A DNA stretch of 64,000 bases from Lagopus muta (GCF_023343835.1 NC_064438.1:58366578-58430577), one strand, 5' to 3'; numbered from the stretch's first letter, positions 50,963 through 58,484 are shown. A program made the numbers and translations. The notes: generated by a model from the sequence alone, not told the origin.

Positions 50963-51088
50963 GGAAAAGAGGGAGAGGAGAGAGGAGGAGAGCAGATACA
51001 TTCCCTGCTGCGCTCCGGGCCAGCAGGAAAAGAGGGAGAGGAGAGAGGAGGAGAGCAGATACATTCCCTGCTGCGCTCCGGGCCAGCA
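50963..51088. repeat. perfect 63-bp tandem duplication
   Basis: Two identical, adjacent 63-bp units (50963-51025 and 51026-51088). Each has a purine-rich half (GGAAAAGAGGGAGAGGAGAG) and a mixed half (ACATTCCCTGCTGCGCTCCG). No mismatch is seen between the units, so the duplication is recent or actively homogenised. It lies about 35 bp past the inferred BMP4 cleavage site. Because 63 is divisible by three, it leaves frames open on both strands; these are not evidence of coding. Confidence 0.95.
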
Positions 51089-51141
51089 GCACCCCGAGAG
51101 GTGAGACACAAAATGCATTTACCTTTAAAATAATGACTCAT

Positions 51142-51147
51142 TTTATT
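51142..51147 (-). terminator. BMP4 poly(A) signal AATAAA
   Basis: TTTATT on the plus strand reads AATAAA on the BMP4 strand, about 190 nt after the stop codon and just after a T/A-rich stretch. It is the only canonical signal before the purine-rich downstream flank. Cleavage is expected at about 51112-51132. Confidence 0.75.
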
Positions 51148-51174
51148 TTTTTCTCTTTTAATACGTAGTTATAA

Positions 51175-51195
51175 ATATATTTTGTCAAAATATAT
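51175..51195 (-). other. 21-nt palindrome in BMP4 3'UTR
   Basis: ATATATTTTG and CAAAATATAT are exact inverse complements around one central base. In the mRNA this can fold as a 9-bp stem with a GAC loop, about 30 nt upstream of the poly(A) signal. I recall the same AUAUUUUGACAAAAUAU core in human BMP4 mRNA. Confidence 0.7.
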
Positions 51196-51336
51196 GATCA
51201 TTATTGTCAAAAAACATTTGCACATAAAGTCATAAATAAGGTCAAGGTGAACGTTTAGTTTAGAGGAAGAGTCCAGCTAGAGCAAGCAGTTCTGGGGGGG
51301 ACGGGAGGGAGAGAGGAGGGGAGGGGAGGGAAGGGG

Positions 51337-52181
51337 TCAGCGGCACCCGCACCCCTCCACCACCATCTCCTGGTAGTTTTTCAGCACCACCTTGTCATAC
51401 TCATCCAGGTAGAGCATGGAGATGGCGCTCAGCTCCGTGGGCACGCAGCAGGCCTTGGGGATGCTGGAGTTGACGGAGTTGACCAACGTCTGCACGATGG
51501 CGTGGTTGGTGGAGTTGAGGTGGTCGGCCAGGGGGAAGGGGCAGTCCCCGTGGCAGTAAAACGCCTGGTAGCCCGGGGGGGCCACGATCCAATCGTTCCA
51601 ACCCACGTCGCTGAAATCCACATAGAGAGCGTGGCGGCGGCAGTTTTTTTTGTTCTTGCGGGAACGTTGGTGCTTGGGGCTGCGGCGGGCCCTGCGGGTC
51701 AGCGCGTGGCCTCGTCCGTCGTGCCCGAAAGTGACCAGGAGCGGCCTGAGCTGCGCCCAGTCCCCGCCGTGCCCTTGAGGTAAAGATCGGCTAATCCTGA
51801 CGTGTTTGCCCTGATGAGTCTGTGCCTGGTGGAGGTGGGTCACCTCGATCACCAGCCCGTGGTTCGGCTGCTTGTCCTTGGTCCACCGGATCACGGCTGG
51901 GCTCACATCGAAGGTCTCCCAGCGCGTCACGTTGTGGTGCACCAACCGCGTGTCCAACAGGCGCGTAATGGCCTGCGAGCGCTCCGACAGCGGCTTCATC
52001 ACTTCGTAAATGTTTATCCGGTGGAAGCCCCTCTCCCACGCCGCGCTCGGCTCCTCCACCTGCTCCCGGTACAGCCGCAGCTCCGCCGACGAGATCACCT
52101 CGTTGTCCGGCACGCTGCTGAGGTTGAAGACGAAGCGGATCCGCGGCGCTTCGCTGGGACCCGGGACGCTCTCCAGGTGCT
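51337..52181 (-). other. BMP4: BMP4 coding exon 2 (prodomain end and mature ligand)
   Basis: Begins after a CAG acceptor (52184-52182) with AG completing the Glu-124 codon, then HLESVPG. Ends at the TGA stop at 51339-51337. Encodes residues 124 to 404, including all of the mature ligand. Its codons are GC-rich at third positions, giving the exon CpG-island-like composition. Confidence 0.95.
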
Positions 52182-53435
52182 CTGAATGGGTGCAGGGAAG
52201 GGGGGAAAACGGGACAAAAGAACGAAACGGGAGCGCGTCAGCCTCGGGGCACGCAGCCACAGCCCCGGCGCCGTCCCGGCCCGCATTCACCTGCCTGGCT
52301 CAATTACCCCGTGCATCCCAATCGCAGTCGCAGCGGTCCCGGTGCCGCGCGCACTCCTCCGCACTCTGACCCCTTCCCTCCGCCTCTCTCCCACTTCGGA
52401 GGAGGTTTTTCCCCTTTTGCTTCCCCCCCTGCGGCTCTGAAGCAGAGGGGAGCACAGAGCTGCCTTGTTACGGGGCGCAGGGGGAGAAAGCGAAGCAAAT
52501 TCCAAAGCCGTAATGATGCGGCTGGATTAATAATTCAGATTTACTTTGGAAAAGAAACATCCGCTAGGAAACATTTGGATCAGATTACAAGGGCCTATTG
52601 AATAAACCTTATAAACACGCAGCTGTAAGTATTAAATTCGAGGAGGGGTTCTTGGGGGGAGAAGTTTTCGTTGGTTTTTTGTTTGTTTGTTTGTTTTTGT
52701 TTTTGTTTTTCCTTAAGAGCAAAACCAGGCAGCGATCGCTTTGGAAGTTCAAAAGAAACACCGCGGGGGTGGGCGACCTCCCGCCCTCATTCGCTCCCGC
52801 ATCGGATGCATTAAATCCACGCGAGCCCAGCAACGATCCCGTGGCACAGGGACCGAGGGACAGAGTCGTCAAAGTGCTCCAACACCCTGAAACAGCCACG
52901 GGATGCTGGAAAGCCCGGCAGCACGCTGTCACCCGCAAACCGCACGCGTCGGGAGCGTTTTTCCTCCCGTAAAAAGTGAAGAGGCGGGCACAACCCGCTC
53001 CTAAACGCATCGGTGAGCTCCCGAGCGCTGCCGGGGCTGGGAATTTCCCTCCTCCCATCACTGACCTTCATGGTGGAAGCTCCTCACGGTGTTGGCCCGG
53101 CTGGTCGATCTCTCGGGATACTGCAGGCTGATCTCCTGGAGGCTCTCCTCCTCTTCTCCGGACTGGAGTCGATAGAGATCCAGCATGTAACTGGGGATGA
53201 CGGCTGATTTGCTGGGCTGGGGCCGCCTTCGCAGCCCAAACATCTGCAGCAGAGTCGTTTCGAAACCCCGCAAGAGTTCATGGCTTTGGGCAGAGCGGCG
53301 TCCGGATCCGGCTTGTCCCTGAAGCTCTGCTACTTTCTTCCTGCCGGTCTCGGGGATCAGGCTAGCATGGTTGGTACCTCCCAGCAGGACTTGGCATAGT
53401 AGGATGACCATCAGCATTCGGTTACCAGGAATCAT
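51337..53435 (-). CDS. BMP4: bone morphogenetic protein 4 (two coding exons)
   Basis: Secreted TGF-beta superfamily ligand that signals through BMP receptors and SMAD1/5/8 and patterns mesoderm, neural tube, limb, tooth/beak and eye. The coding sequence joins 53435-53066 and 52181-51337 (370 + 845 nt), giving 404 residues. A signal peptide (residues 1 to about 20, [18 protein letters not shown]) is followed by the prodomain to residue 290. Two proprotein convertase sites are visible: RISR at 252-255 (the S2 site) and RRARR ending at 290 (the S1 site). The mature ligand, residues 291-404, starts SPKH, has a basic heparin-binding stretch ([12 protein letters not shown]), and carries the seven cystine-knot cysteines at 304, 333, 337, 368, 369, 401 and 403, ending GCGCR. 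N-glycosylation sequons lie at 143, 207, 346 and 361. The start was chosen because MIPGNRM is the conserved BMP4 N terminus. BMP2 is the nearest alternative, but the N terminus and prodomain match BMP4. Confidence 0.98.
52500..52640. promoter_or_regulatory. candidate intronic enhancer of BMP4
   Basis: AT-rich, repeat-free block in a GC-rich gene. It contains GCGGCTGGATTAATAATTC near 52518 (OTX/PITX-type GGATTA plus TAAT), TTTACTTTGGAAAAG near 52541, GGATCAGATTACAAGGGCC near 52577 and a TAAGTATTAAATTCG end. No reading frame. The composition contrast inside the intron suggests constraint. Function is inferred. Confidence 0.4.
52674..52711. repeat. (TTTG)n microsatellite in BMP4 intron
   Basis: GTTTGTTTGTTTGTTTTTG-type repeat on the plus strand. 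It reads CAAA/CAAAAA on the BMP4 strand. Simple repeat. Confidence 0.85.
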
Positions 53436-53442
53436 GGTGTCT
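53066..53442 (-). other. BMP4: BMP4 coding exon 1 (signal peptide and early prodomain)
   Basis: Starts after a CAG acceptor (AG at 53444-53443) with only seven bases, AGACACC, before the ATG at 53435-53433. Ends with G before the GTCAGT donor (53065-53060). Encodes residues 1-123 plus the first base of codon 124. The AGACACCATGATTCCTGG start region agrees with human BMP4 mRNA as remembered. Confidence 0.95.
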
Positions 53443-53899
53443 CTGGGGTGTAAAAAACGCAACAACAAACGACAAGGAAAGTCAGGATGAGAAGCGAGCC
53501 CCCCCACCCCCCCCCCCCACCCCTCCTCTCCTCCTCCTCTTCCGAAGAAAGTTGAAAAATACGAAAAAAAAATACATGGCAAAGCGAGATGAGAAGGAGC
53601 CAGCGGGGACAGGACGGCTCCCGGGGCATCGCGGCCGCTGCGGGAAGGGGCGCGCGGCGCGGCGGGGCGCGGAGCTGCGGGTTCGAATCCCGCTGCGGGA
53701 CGCGGAGACAAAAATAAAGTTAAAAAAGAAGAAAAGAAAAGAAAAAAAAAAAAAAAAAAAAAAGGAAATAATTTTTTTTTTTTAAAGCAAAAAATAAAAA
53801 TCGGCATAAAAAAAAAAATAACAATAATAAAAAAGCCAAGGCGAGGAAGAAGAGGGCTGTACTCACTGACAGCAAGCAAGGCATATCAGCACAGTCCAT
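53422..53899 (-). CDS. BMP4 upstream ORF, 17 codons, spliced, overlapping the main start
   Basis: Reads 53899-53867 in the 5' exon ([11 protein letters not shown]), then, after splicing at 53442, RHHDSW and a TAA at 53424-53422. It ends 14 nt inside the BMP4 coding region, in another frame. Its ATG sits in a strong Kozak context (AGAATCATGG, A at -3 and G at +4), while the BMP4 ATG has A at -3 but A at +4. I recall the human transcript having the matching segment, GAATCATGGACTG, a MPC-type middle and the same RHHDSW end, so the frame appears conserved. Expected role: lowers or regulates BMP4 translation. Conservation is from memory and untested. Confidence 0.7.
53499..53523 (-). other. G-run cluster near BMP4 3' splice site
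   Basis: Runs of 7, 12 and 4 C on the plus strand, read as G on the BMP4 strand, 56-80 nt upstream of the acceptor. With the nearby GGAGGAGG-type bases, a G-quadruplex in the nascent RNA is plausible. Confidence 0.6.
53677..53693 (+). other. perfect tRNA-type T-arm / B-box motif
   Basis: GCGGG TTCGAAT CCCGC forms a 5-bp stem with a 7-nt TTCGAAT loop, and contains GGTTCGAATCC, an exact match to the RNA polymerase III B-box consensus. The acceptor-like TGCGGGA follows, but no matching 5' acceptor strand, D-arm/A-box or anticodon arm is present upstream, so this is not a complete tRNA gene. Confidence 0.6.
53702..53835. repeat. A-rich low-complexity tract in BMP4 first intron
   Basis: Long A runs broken by G or T, including about 23 consecutive A at 53741-53763 and a T run of 13 at 53771-53783. 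On the BMP4 strand it is mostly T. Confidence 0.9.
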
Positions 53900-54080
53900 G
53901 ATTCTGGAGAGCCAGCGCGGACCCAGCGCGCCGAAAGCCTCCGGGGCAGCGGCTGCCGAGCGCCTCCCGCGATCGCCGCCCGGGCGCAGTGCGGCCGCCG
54001 CCGCCGCCGGCCCCGGTTTTCTCCCGGCCCCGCAGTCACGTGGAGCCGCTCACCACCCCCCCGTCGCCCCCCCACCCCCC
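53867..54080 (-). other. BMP4 5' noncoding exon (3' end supported, 5' end unknown)
   Basis: The 3' end at 53867 is set by the GTGAGT donor and by the resemblance to human BMP4 5'UTR (CTGGCTCTCCAGAATCATGG here, TTGGCTGTCAAGAATCATGG remembered in human). The upstream limit is not visible; the transcription start could lie anywhere in the GC-rich block up to about 54240. Carries the upstream ATG at 53899-53897. Confidence 0.65.
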
Positions 54081-54345
54081 CGGCCCGGCTCGGCCCGGCC
54101 CGCCGCCCCCGGCCCGCCCCCGTCCGGCCCGGCCCCGCGGGGGACGGCCCGACCCGCCCCGCCGCCCGCGCCTGGTTCTCCCTCCAGGGAGGGGGGAGGC
54201 GGCGGAGAGCTGCGGTCGGGCGGGGAGGGGTCCGCGGGGTGAGCTCAGGTGGGCGGCACCGTGGTGTCCCTTAAGTCCCCCCTTCGGTTTGGCCCCTCTC
54301 AGGTGCGTCCCGCGGGACGCGTCCCCGAGGGGCTGCGTTAACCCT

Positions 54346-54853
54346 GCTCTCTGCCTTCGGTTCCCACCTGAAATCGGAGTTTTCTCTCCTTTCCCTCTGG
54401 AATAAAGCTCATTCCCTCCGGGCCGGGTTCCCTGACCTCACGGGGGACACGTGTCCACAGCACGGTACCAATAGGGACACCCAAAAGAATGCTTCCTCTC
54501 CTGAATGTGCCAAAGGTTTCAGTGACGGCCAGATTTGGGGCTGAGTTGAAAGCCCAGGGCTCAAAGCTGCTCCCCAGCAGGGTGTGGGGATGGAGTGGTT
54601 GGTCACTGGGAGCAATGGGGTGGTCTGGAGAGGGCACTCCTGGGGTGGGAGCCCTGATGAAGAGTGATGGGGTGCCACAAGCAGACAAGGTGCAGACTGA
54701 ACAATCCCATGGTAAAGAAAGAGTTCCTCCAGAGTGTCAGATTCATCCCTTTGCCCTCCTGGGTTGGATAAATCACCACCCGTAGACAGAAAAGTTAATG
54801 AGATTACAGGACCAAAAGACACAGTCAGAGGGTCGGCCACAGGAACTCCTCAT
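54346..54853. other. BMP4 proximal upstream flank
   Basis: GC content falls off. No gene or repeat recognised before the first upstream CR1. Confidence 0.45.
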
Positions 54854-55082
54854 GGAATCACAGAACCATTCAGGTTGGAGAAGACCTCCAAGATCCCCAA
54901 GCCCAACCCCAGCCCACCCCACCATCCCACTGCCCACATCCCTCAGTGCCACATCTCCACTGAACACCTCCAGGGATGGTGACCCCACCACTGCTGGGCA
55001 GCTGTGCCAGCACCTCACTACTCTTCCAAAGAAGACATGTTTCCTAATATCCAAGCTGAACCTCCCCTGGTGCAACTGAAGG
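54854..55082 (-). mobile_element. CR1 LINE 3' fragment
   Basis: tggaatcacagaaccattc tail, then CAGGTTGGAGAAGACCTCC, CCCACCCCACCATCCCACTG, CACCACTGCTGGGCAGCTGT and TTTCCTAATATCCAAGCTG. Minus orientation; the closest CR1 upstream of the BMP4 promoter. Confidence 0.93.
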
Positions 55083-55778
55083 CTCAGCTCATAGACGAAC
55101 TGTGAGCACAGCCCTACATGTTCCCCCAAAGCACCAAACGGCTGTGTCCAAGCACACAGCAGGACTGGGGCAGCACTCATCACCTTCCTGACGCTGCCCC
55201 ACAGCTCACACAACCAGGCACGACTTCCTTTAATATTTCACGTTTTCTAGCTCAGGCCTGACCCACGCATTACAAAAGCCTGGGGATGTCACCGAAAGGG
55301 CGCACGCAGATAAAAGGCAGTGCTGACACTGTAATATCTCTGAGTTATTCCTATACCACTCCGAGTTTAAAAGAAACATCTGTTAGCAAGGTATTTGGGC
55401 TATGAATCCATCACAATTTGTGAAATATTGCCATCGCCATTTCTAATGTATCACGCTGTGCGTTATTCTTAACAAGGGAAAACAATTTTTGGAGTAGCTG
55501 CTGTGCAACTTTTTAAAGTTAAATAACATTTTCATTGAAAATATCCCCACCTAAAAACAAAGTTTGTGCAAGGGCCTGTATGGCACTGCTCTTGAAACAG
55601 ACCTCTGGGTTCGGCAGAGCAACCCATGCCTCTGTGTGGGAGCAGCACTCAGGTGTCACTCCTTCCCTAAGGACCTCATTCAGATTTTGGTAGGATCGGA
55701 GGTGCTGGCAATGTTTATCGATGAGGAATTCAGTCCCACAGCATCCAGTGCCTCCACGACGAAGCTGTCCTGTGTCCT
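55083..55778. other. intergenic with candidate element
   Basis: No gene recognised. The 55290-55560 block is noted separately. Confidence 0.45.
55290..55560. promoter_or_regulatory. candidate conserved noncoding element upstream of BMP4
   Basis: Repeat-free AT-rich block, about 1.3 kb upstream of the promoter. It contains CCACTCCGAGTTTAAAAG near 55356, ATCACAATTTGTGAAATATT near 55409, TATCACGCTGTGCGTTATTC near 55448 and AGTTAAATAACATTTTC near 55517. No coding potential. Function is inferred. Confidence 0.32.
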
Positions 55779-55932
55779 TTGCCCAAGGAGGCTGTGAGTG
55801 CATTCAGGGCCAGGCTGGATGTGGCTCTGGGCAGCCTGGGCTGCTGGTTGGTGACCCTGCACACAGCAGGGAGTTGGAACTGGATGAGCGCTGTGCTCCT
55901 GTGCAACCCAGGCCGTTCTAGGATGCTATGAT
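55779..55932 (+). mobile_element. CR1 LINE 3' fragment
   Basis: GCCCAAGGAGGCTGTGAGTG, GGCTGGATGTGGCTCTGGGC, GGGCTGCTGGTTGGTGACCC and tail CGTTCTAGGATGCTATGAT. Same subfamily as 28101 and 46683. Confidence 0.93.
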
Positions 55933-56669
55933 AAGAGGGATCCAAAAAGTGACTTATGTAATGCTGGTTAACCATGGCTCTGCACTAGGAGGTGGCCAGC
56001 TGGGGACAGCAAGCCCGTGGAGAGCACTGTGGTTTAGGCTCTTGTAGGAGGCAGTGGTGTATTTGAGTAGCTTATTGGTTACTAAGAAGTGTTAGTCATG
56101 GGGAAAGCTGTAGTATTTATTCCGTAAAATGTAAATACATAACCCAAACCACAGCGGAATAACCATGGATGGAAATAGTGTAGCATTTACTGAGGGAGCT
56201 GAAACGCGTTTCTACAGAAGCTGTATTTCCTTAGCCCCATAGAGAGTAATTCACCTTGAACGTAGCTTCTGCTCCAGCCCGTGGAGTTACACACAGGCTG
56301 AACTCGGTCCAGGCACGCTAAATAACTGAGTGTGTTATATATTCCAACCAAAAAAAGTGAATGCCAAAATGGAGCTAAAAATACAAATGTGGAAGGTTTG
56401 AAAAGCAAACACTGCTTAATTCAGCGGCAGATACAACATTGTATGTTTTAAAGATCCAGCAAATCAAAAATAGAGAACGTTATGTCTGTGCTCCATGTGA
56501 GACACACCTCACCACGCATCACATCTCGTGGTGGTGGGGAGAGTGGCTCAGGTTCTTCCCTGTGATCTGGTCCCAGCCGTACTGGGGCCATCCTACCTCT
56601 GTGAAAACCTCCCAGGATTGGAAGCAACACTGCTCATCTCTGAGCTAAGAACCACTTTGCCAGATATTT
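55933..56669. other. intergenic, no gene recognised
   Basis: Unique, AT-rich in its first half. Nothing supported beyond scattered AT-rich cores near 56320-56450. Confidence 0.45.
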
Positions 56670-56849
56670 TAGGTCGGGTCTTAGGAAGCATTTCTTCTAA
56701 AAGAGCAGTGCTGCCGTGGCACGGCTGTCCAGGAGTGGTGGGGTCACCGTCCTGAAGGTGTTCCAGAGCCATGGAGATGTGGCACTCCATCCACATGGTG
56801 GGGTGGGGATCTTAAAGGCCTTCTCCAACCTGAATGATTCTGTGGTTCG
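56670..56849 (+). mobile_element. CR1 LINE 3' fragment
   Basis: GATATTTTAGGTCGGGTC, GGAAGCATTTCTTCTAAAAG, GTGGGGTCACCGTCCTGAAG, GGCCTTCTCCAACCTGAATG and tail GATTCTGTGGTTCG. Plus orientation. Confidence 0.9.
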
Positions 56850-57117
56850 CTGGGAATGTCACCTTGCAAAGAATAGCCAGAGGACAAAGGTGAGTTGTGC
56901 ATGTAGACCTCAGGCCATGTTTGCTGGTGGTGGTGAGAAGCCCAGGAACTGGCAGGTCCTGGATCCCTGGTGCCCAGCTCTGCGTGCAGTTATTGTTCTC
57001 ATTTCAACCCCATGATCACAGAGTAGCCTAGAAGTATTCCTGATACAATCCCAGCTGCTAACATCTGCTCTGCTTCCAGGTTTCGTGTGCTCAGGCCTTA
57101 CCAGCAGGCACTGGGTG

Positions 57118-57298
57118 ACAGAATCACAGAACCATTCAGGTTGAAAAAGCCTCTGAGATCCCCAGCCCCACGCAGCCCACTGTGCCCACTGCCCGCCTCC
57201 CTCAGTGCCACAGCTGGGACACCTGCAGGGATGCTGACTCCATGGGCAGCCACTGCAGCACTGCTCTTTCAGAGAAGAAATGTTTCCTCATTTCCAGC
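57118..57298 (-). mobile_element. CR1 LINE 3' fragment
   Basis: acagaatcacagaaccattc tail, then CAGGTTGAAAAAGCCTCTGAG, GTGCCCACTGCCCGCCTCCC and AAATGTTTCCTCATTTCCAG. Minus orientation. Confidence 0.9.
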
Positions 57299-58312
57299 AT
57301 TCAGCACCTCTAGAAATTAGGCCAGTTCTGTTTACAAGACAAACTTCTCCACTCATGGCAGCACTTTGGGAGATGCCTCTGGACTTGGGCAGAGAGAGAC
57401 CTCCCCAAACCAGTTCTTATATCCTGTTTTTTTTTTATTTATGGAGCAGCTGCACCTTTTGGGCTCCAGAGTTTGCAAACAACTGCCTTGGGAAAAGAAA
57501 GAAAATCAAACCCCCCCCCAAAAAAACCCCACCCTTGTCTCACCAGATTTGTGCTAGAGCAGAAACAAGCCTAAAGCTGTAAATAAGTAAATAAAGTTAT
57601 ATATCAGAGAAGTTGTAATGACATGAATTACAGGAGGGGATGCCCATAAGTGTGCTGAGATCGACTCCCTCCTACCCCCTCCTTTCAACTGCCTAAGCTG
57701 GTCCATTAAGGCAAAGGCACTGAACAAACAACTCCGAGGGATTACATTTTCCAAAGCAGCTCCTTGCTGAAGAGCCTGAATGCAGCCGATGGAAACAAGC
57801 ACAGCTGCTGCAGTGGTGAAGGGAACAGCTTTTATTGCCACACTGAAATTTTTGTTATTGCTCTGAACGCTTCAGAGCTGGGCTGTCCCACCAGTGCTTC
57901 CTGCCTTTTCTTGAGAACAGAAAGCCAGACCTCTCATGGAACACAGGATCAGGCCCAGCTTGGAGCTCACTGCAGCTTTACTTTCCTCTATTCTTAAGTT
58001 TTAAGGCTGATTTTTATCGTTTTGCAAAGTCTACAAAAAGGACGACCATCCCATGCAGGGAGAACATTCAGACTGAGCAAACCTGGGAATTTCACCCCTT
58101 CCTTTTTGTACACACGTCGTCCATCTGCTCCAGTTACAACGCAAGGCCCCTTCAGTTCAGTGCTGTCCCTTCTGAGATTCTTGGGCAGTGCATGGAAACA
58201 AGGAGGCCTGGGTCCTGGGGAAGTGCTCCAGCAGTACAAATCACAAAATAAAGCTAAAGCCATTCTAGTGGTATGTTATGGAAAGTCTCCTGACCTGTGC
58301 TACAAACAACTC
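57299..58312. other. intergenic, no gene recognised
   Basis: Unique sequence. A C(10)A(8)-type low-complexity patch lies at 57511-57534. Nothing else supported. Confidence 0.45.
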
Positions 58313-58484
58313 CAGCACAGGTTGCTTGGAGAGGCAGTGGATGCCCCATCCCTGCAGACACCCAAGGGCAGGCTGGATGGGGCACTGAGCACTGATGGAG
58401 CTGTGGGTGCCCCTGTGCACTGCAGAGGAGTTGAACATGATGACCTTTAAGGGCTCCTTCCAACCCCAACAATGTGAATCTGTG
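58313..58484 (+). mobile_element. CR1 LINE 3' fragment
   Basis: AGCACAGGTTGCTTGGAGAG, GGATGCCCCATCCCTGCAG, GGAGCTGTGGGTGCCCCTGT, GGGCTCCTTCCAACCCCAAC, with a decayed tail. Plus orientation. Confidence 0.9.

Larger units (their letters stand above)
48689..51121. other. BMP4 downstream flank, CR1-free
   Basis: No second gene recognised. The sequence becomes GC- and C-rich toward BMP4 (C runs at about 50306-50390). It contains a candidate noncoding block at 50430-50550, a run of 16 G at 50923-50938 and the 63-bp tandem duplication at 50963-51088. Frames of up to 233 codons near 49797-50498 are proline-rich, low complexity and lack recognisable motifs. Confidence 0.5.
51122..51336 (-). other. 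BMP4 3'UTR (inferred)
   Basis: Runs from the TGA stop (51339-51337) to the inferred cleavage site about 10-30 nt past the AATAAA signal. The first part is C-rich on the mRNA (CCCTTCCCTCCCCTCCCCTC type) and the second part is AU-rich, with two AUUUA pentamers (plus-strand TAAAT near 51173 and 51233). The AU-rich half resembles the human BMP4 3'UTR as I remember it (TTATTTATGACTTTA, AAAATATATTTATAACTACG), which supports the boundary. AUUUA elements usually shorten mRNA life. Confidence 0.75.
52182..53065 (-). other. BMP4 intron between coding exons
   Basis: 884 bp, phase 1, with GT at 53065-53064 and AG at 52183-52182. Its middle holds an unusual AT-rich, unique block at 52500-52640 (annotated separately) and a (TTTG)n/(TTTTTG)n tract at 52674-52711. 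The position and phase of this intron match the BMP2/BMP4 gene structure. Confidence 0.92.
53443..53866 (-). other. BMP4 first intron (5' noncoding exon to coding exon 1)
   Basis: 424 bp. The donor is TCA|GTGAGT (GT at 53866-53865) and the acceptor ACACCCCAG (AG at 53444-53443). The BMP4-strand side has a T-rich stretch at 53835-53700 and a G-rich stretch at 53523-53499, and the intron contains the T-arm-like motif at 53677-53693. The splice junction TCA|AGACACCATG equals the human mRNA junction as remembered. Confidence 0.85.
53590..54345. promoter_or_regulatory. CpG island and BMP4 promoter region
   Basis: Very GC-rich with dense CpG, in contrast to the flanks. Contains a CACGTG E-box at 54037-54042, a GGGCGGGG GC box at 54218-54225 and long C/G runs (54056-54180). 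No TATA box is obvious near the inferred first exon. TATA-less CpG-island promoters are usual for developmental regulators; the exact start site is not visible. Confidence 0.75.

Noticed and set aside
50842-51168. Frames with a repeated RKRGRGERRRADTFPA-type peptide
   Set aside because: They are open on both strands only because the perfect 63-bp tandem unit is divisible by three. The region is past the BMP4 poly(A) site.
53628-53701. Complete tRNA gene around the TTCGAAT loop
   Set aside because: The T-arm and a plausible 3' acceptor strand (TGCGGGA) are present, but there is no complementary 5' acceptor strand about 72 nt upstream, no A-box and no anticodon arm.
53436-53879. N-terminal extension of BMP4 upstream of MIPGNRM
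   Set aside because: The frame stays open through the A/T-rich intron and reads poly-Phe, but a clear CAG acceptor lies seven bases before the ATG, and BMP4 proteins begin MIPGNRM.
53898-54242. 114-codon plus-strand frame across the CpG island
   Set aside because: Pro/Ala/Gly-rich composition expected from GC-rich DNA, antisense to the BMP4 5' exon, with no recognisable motif.
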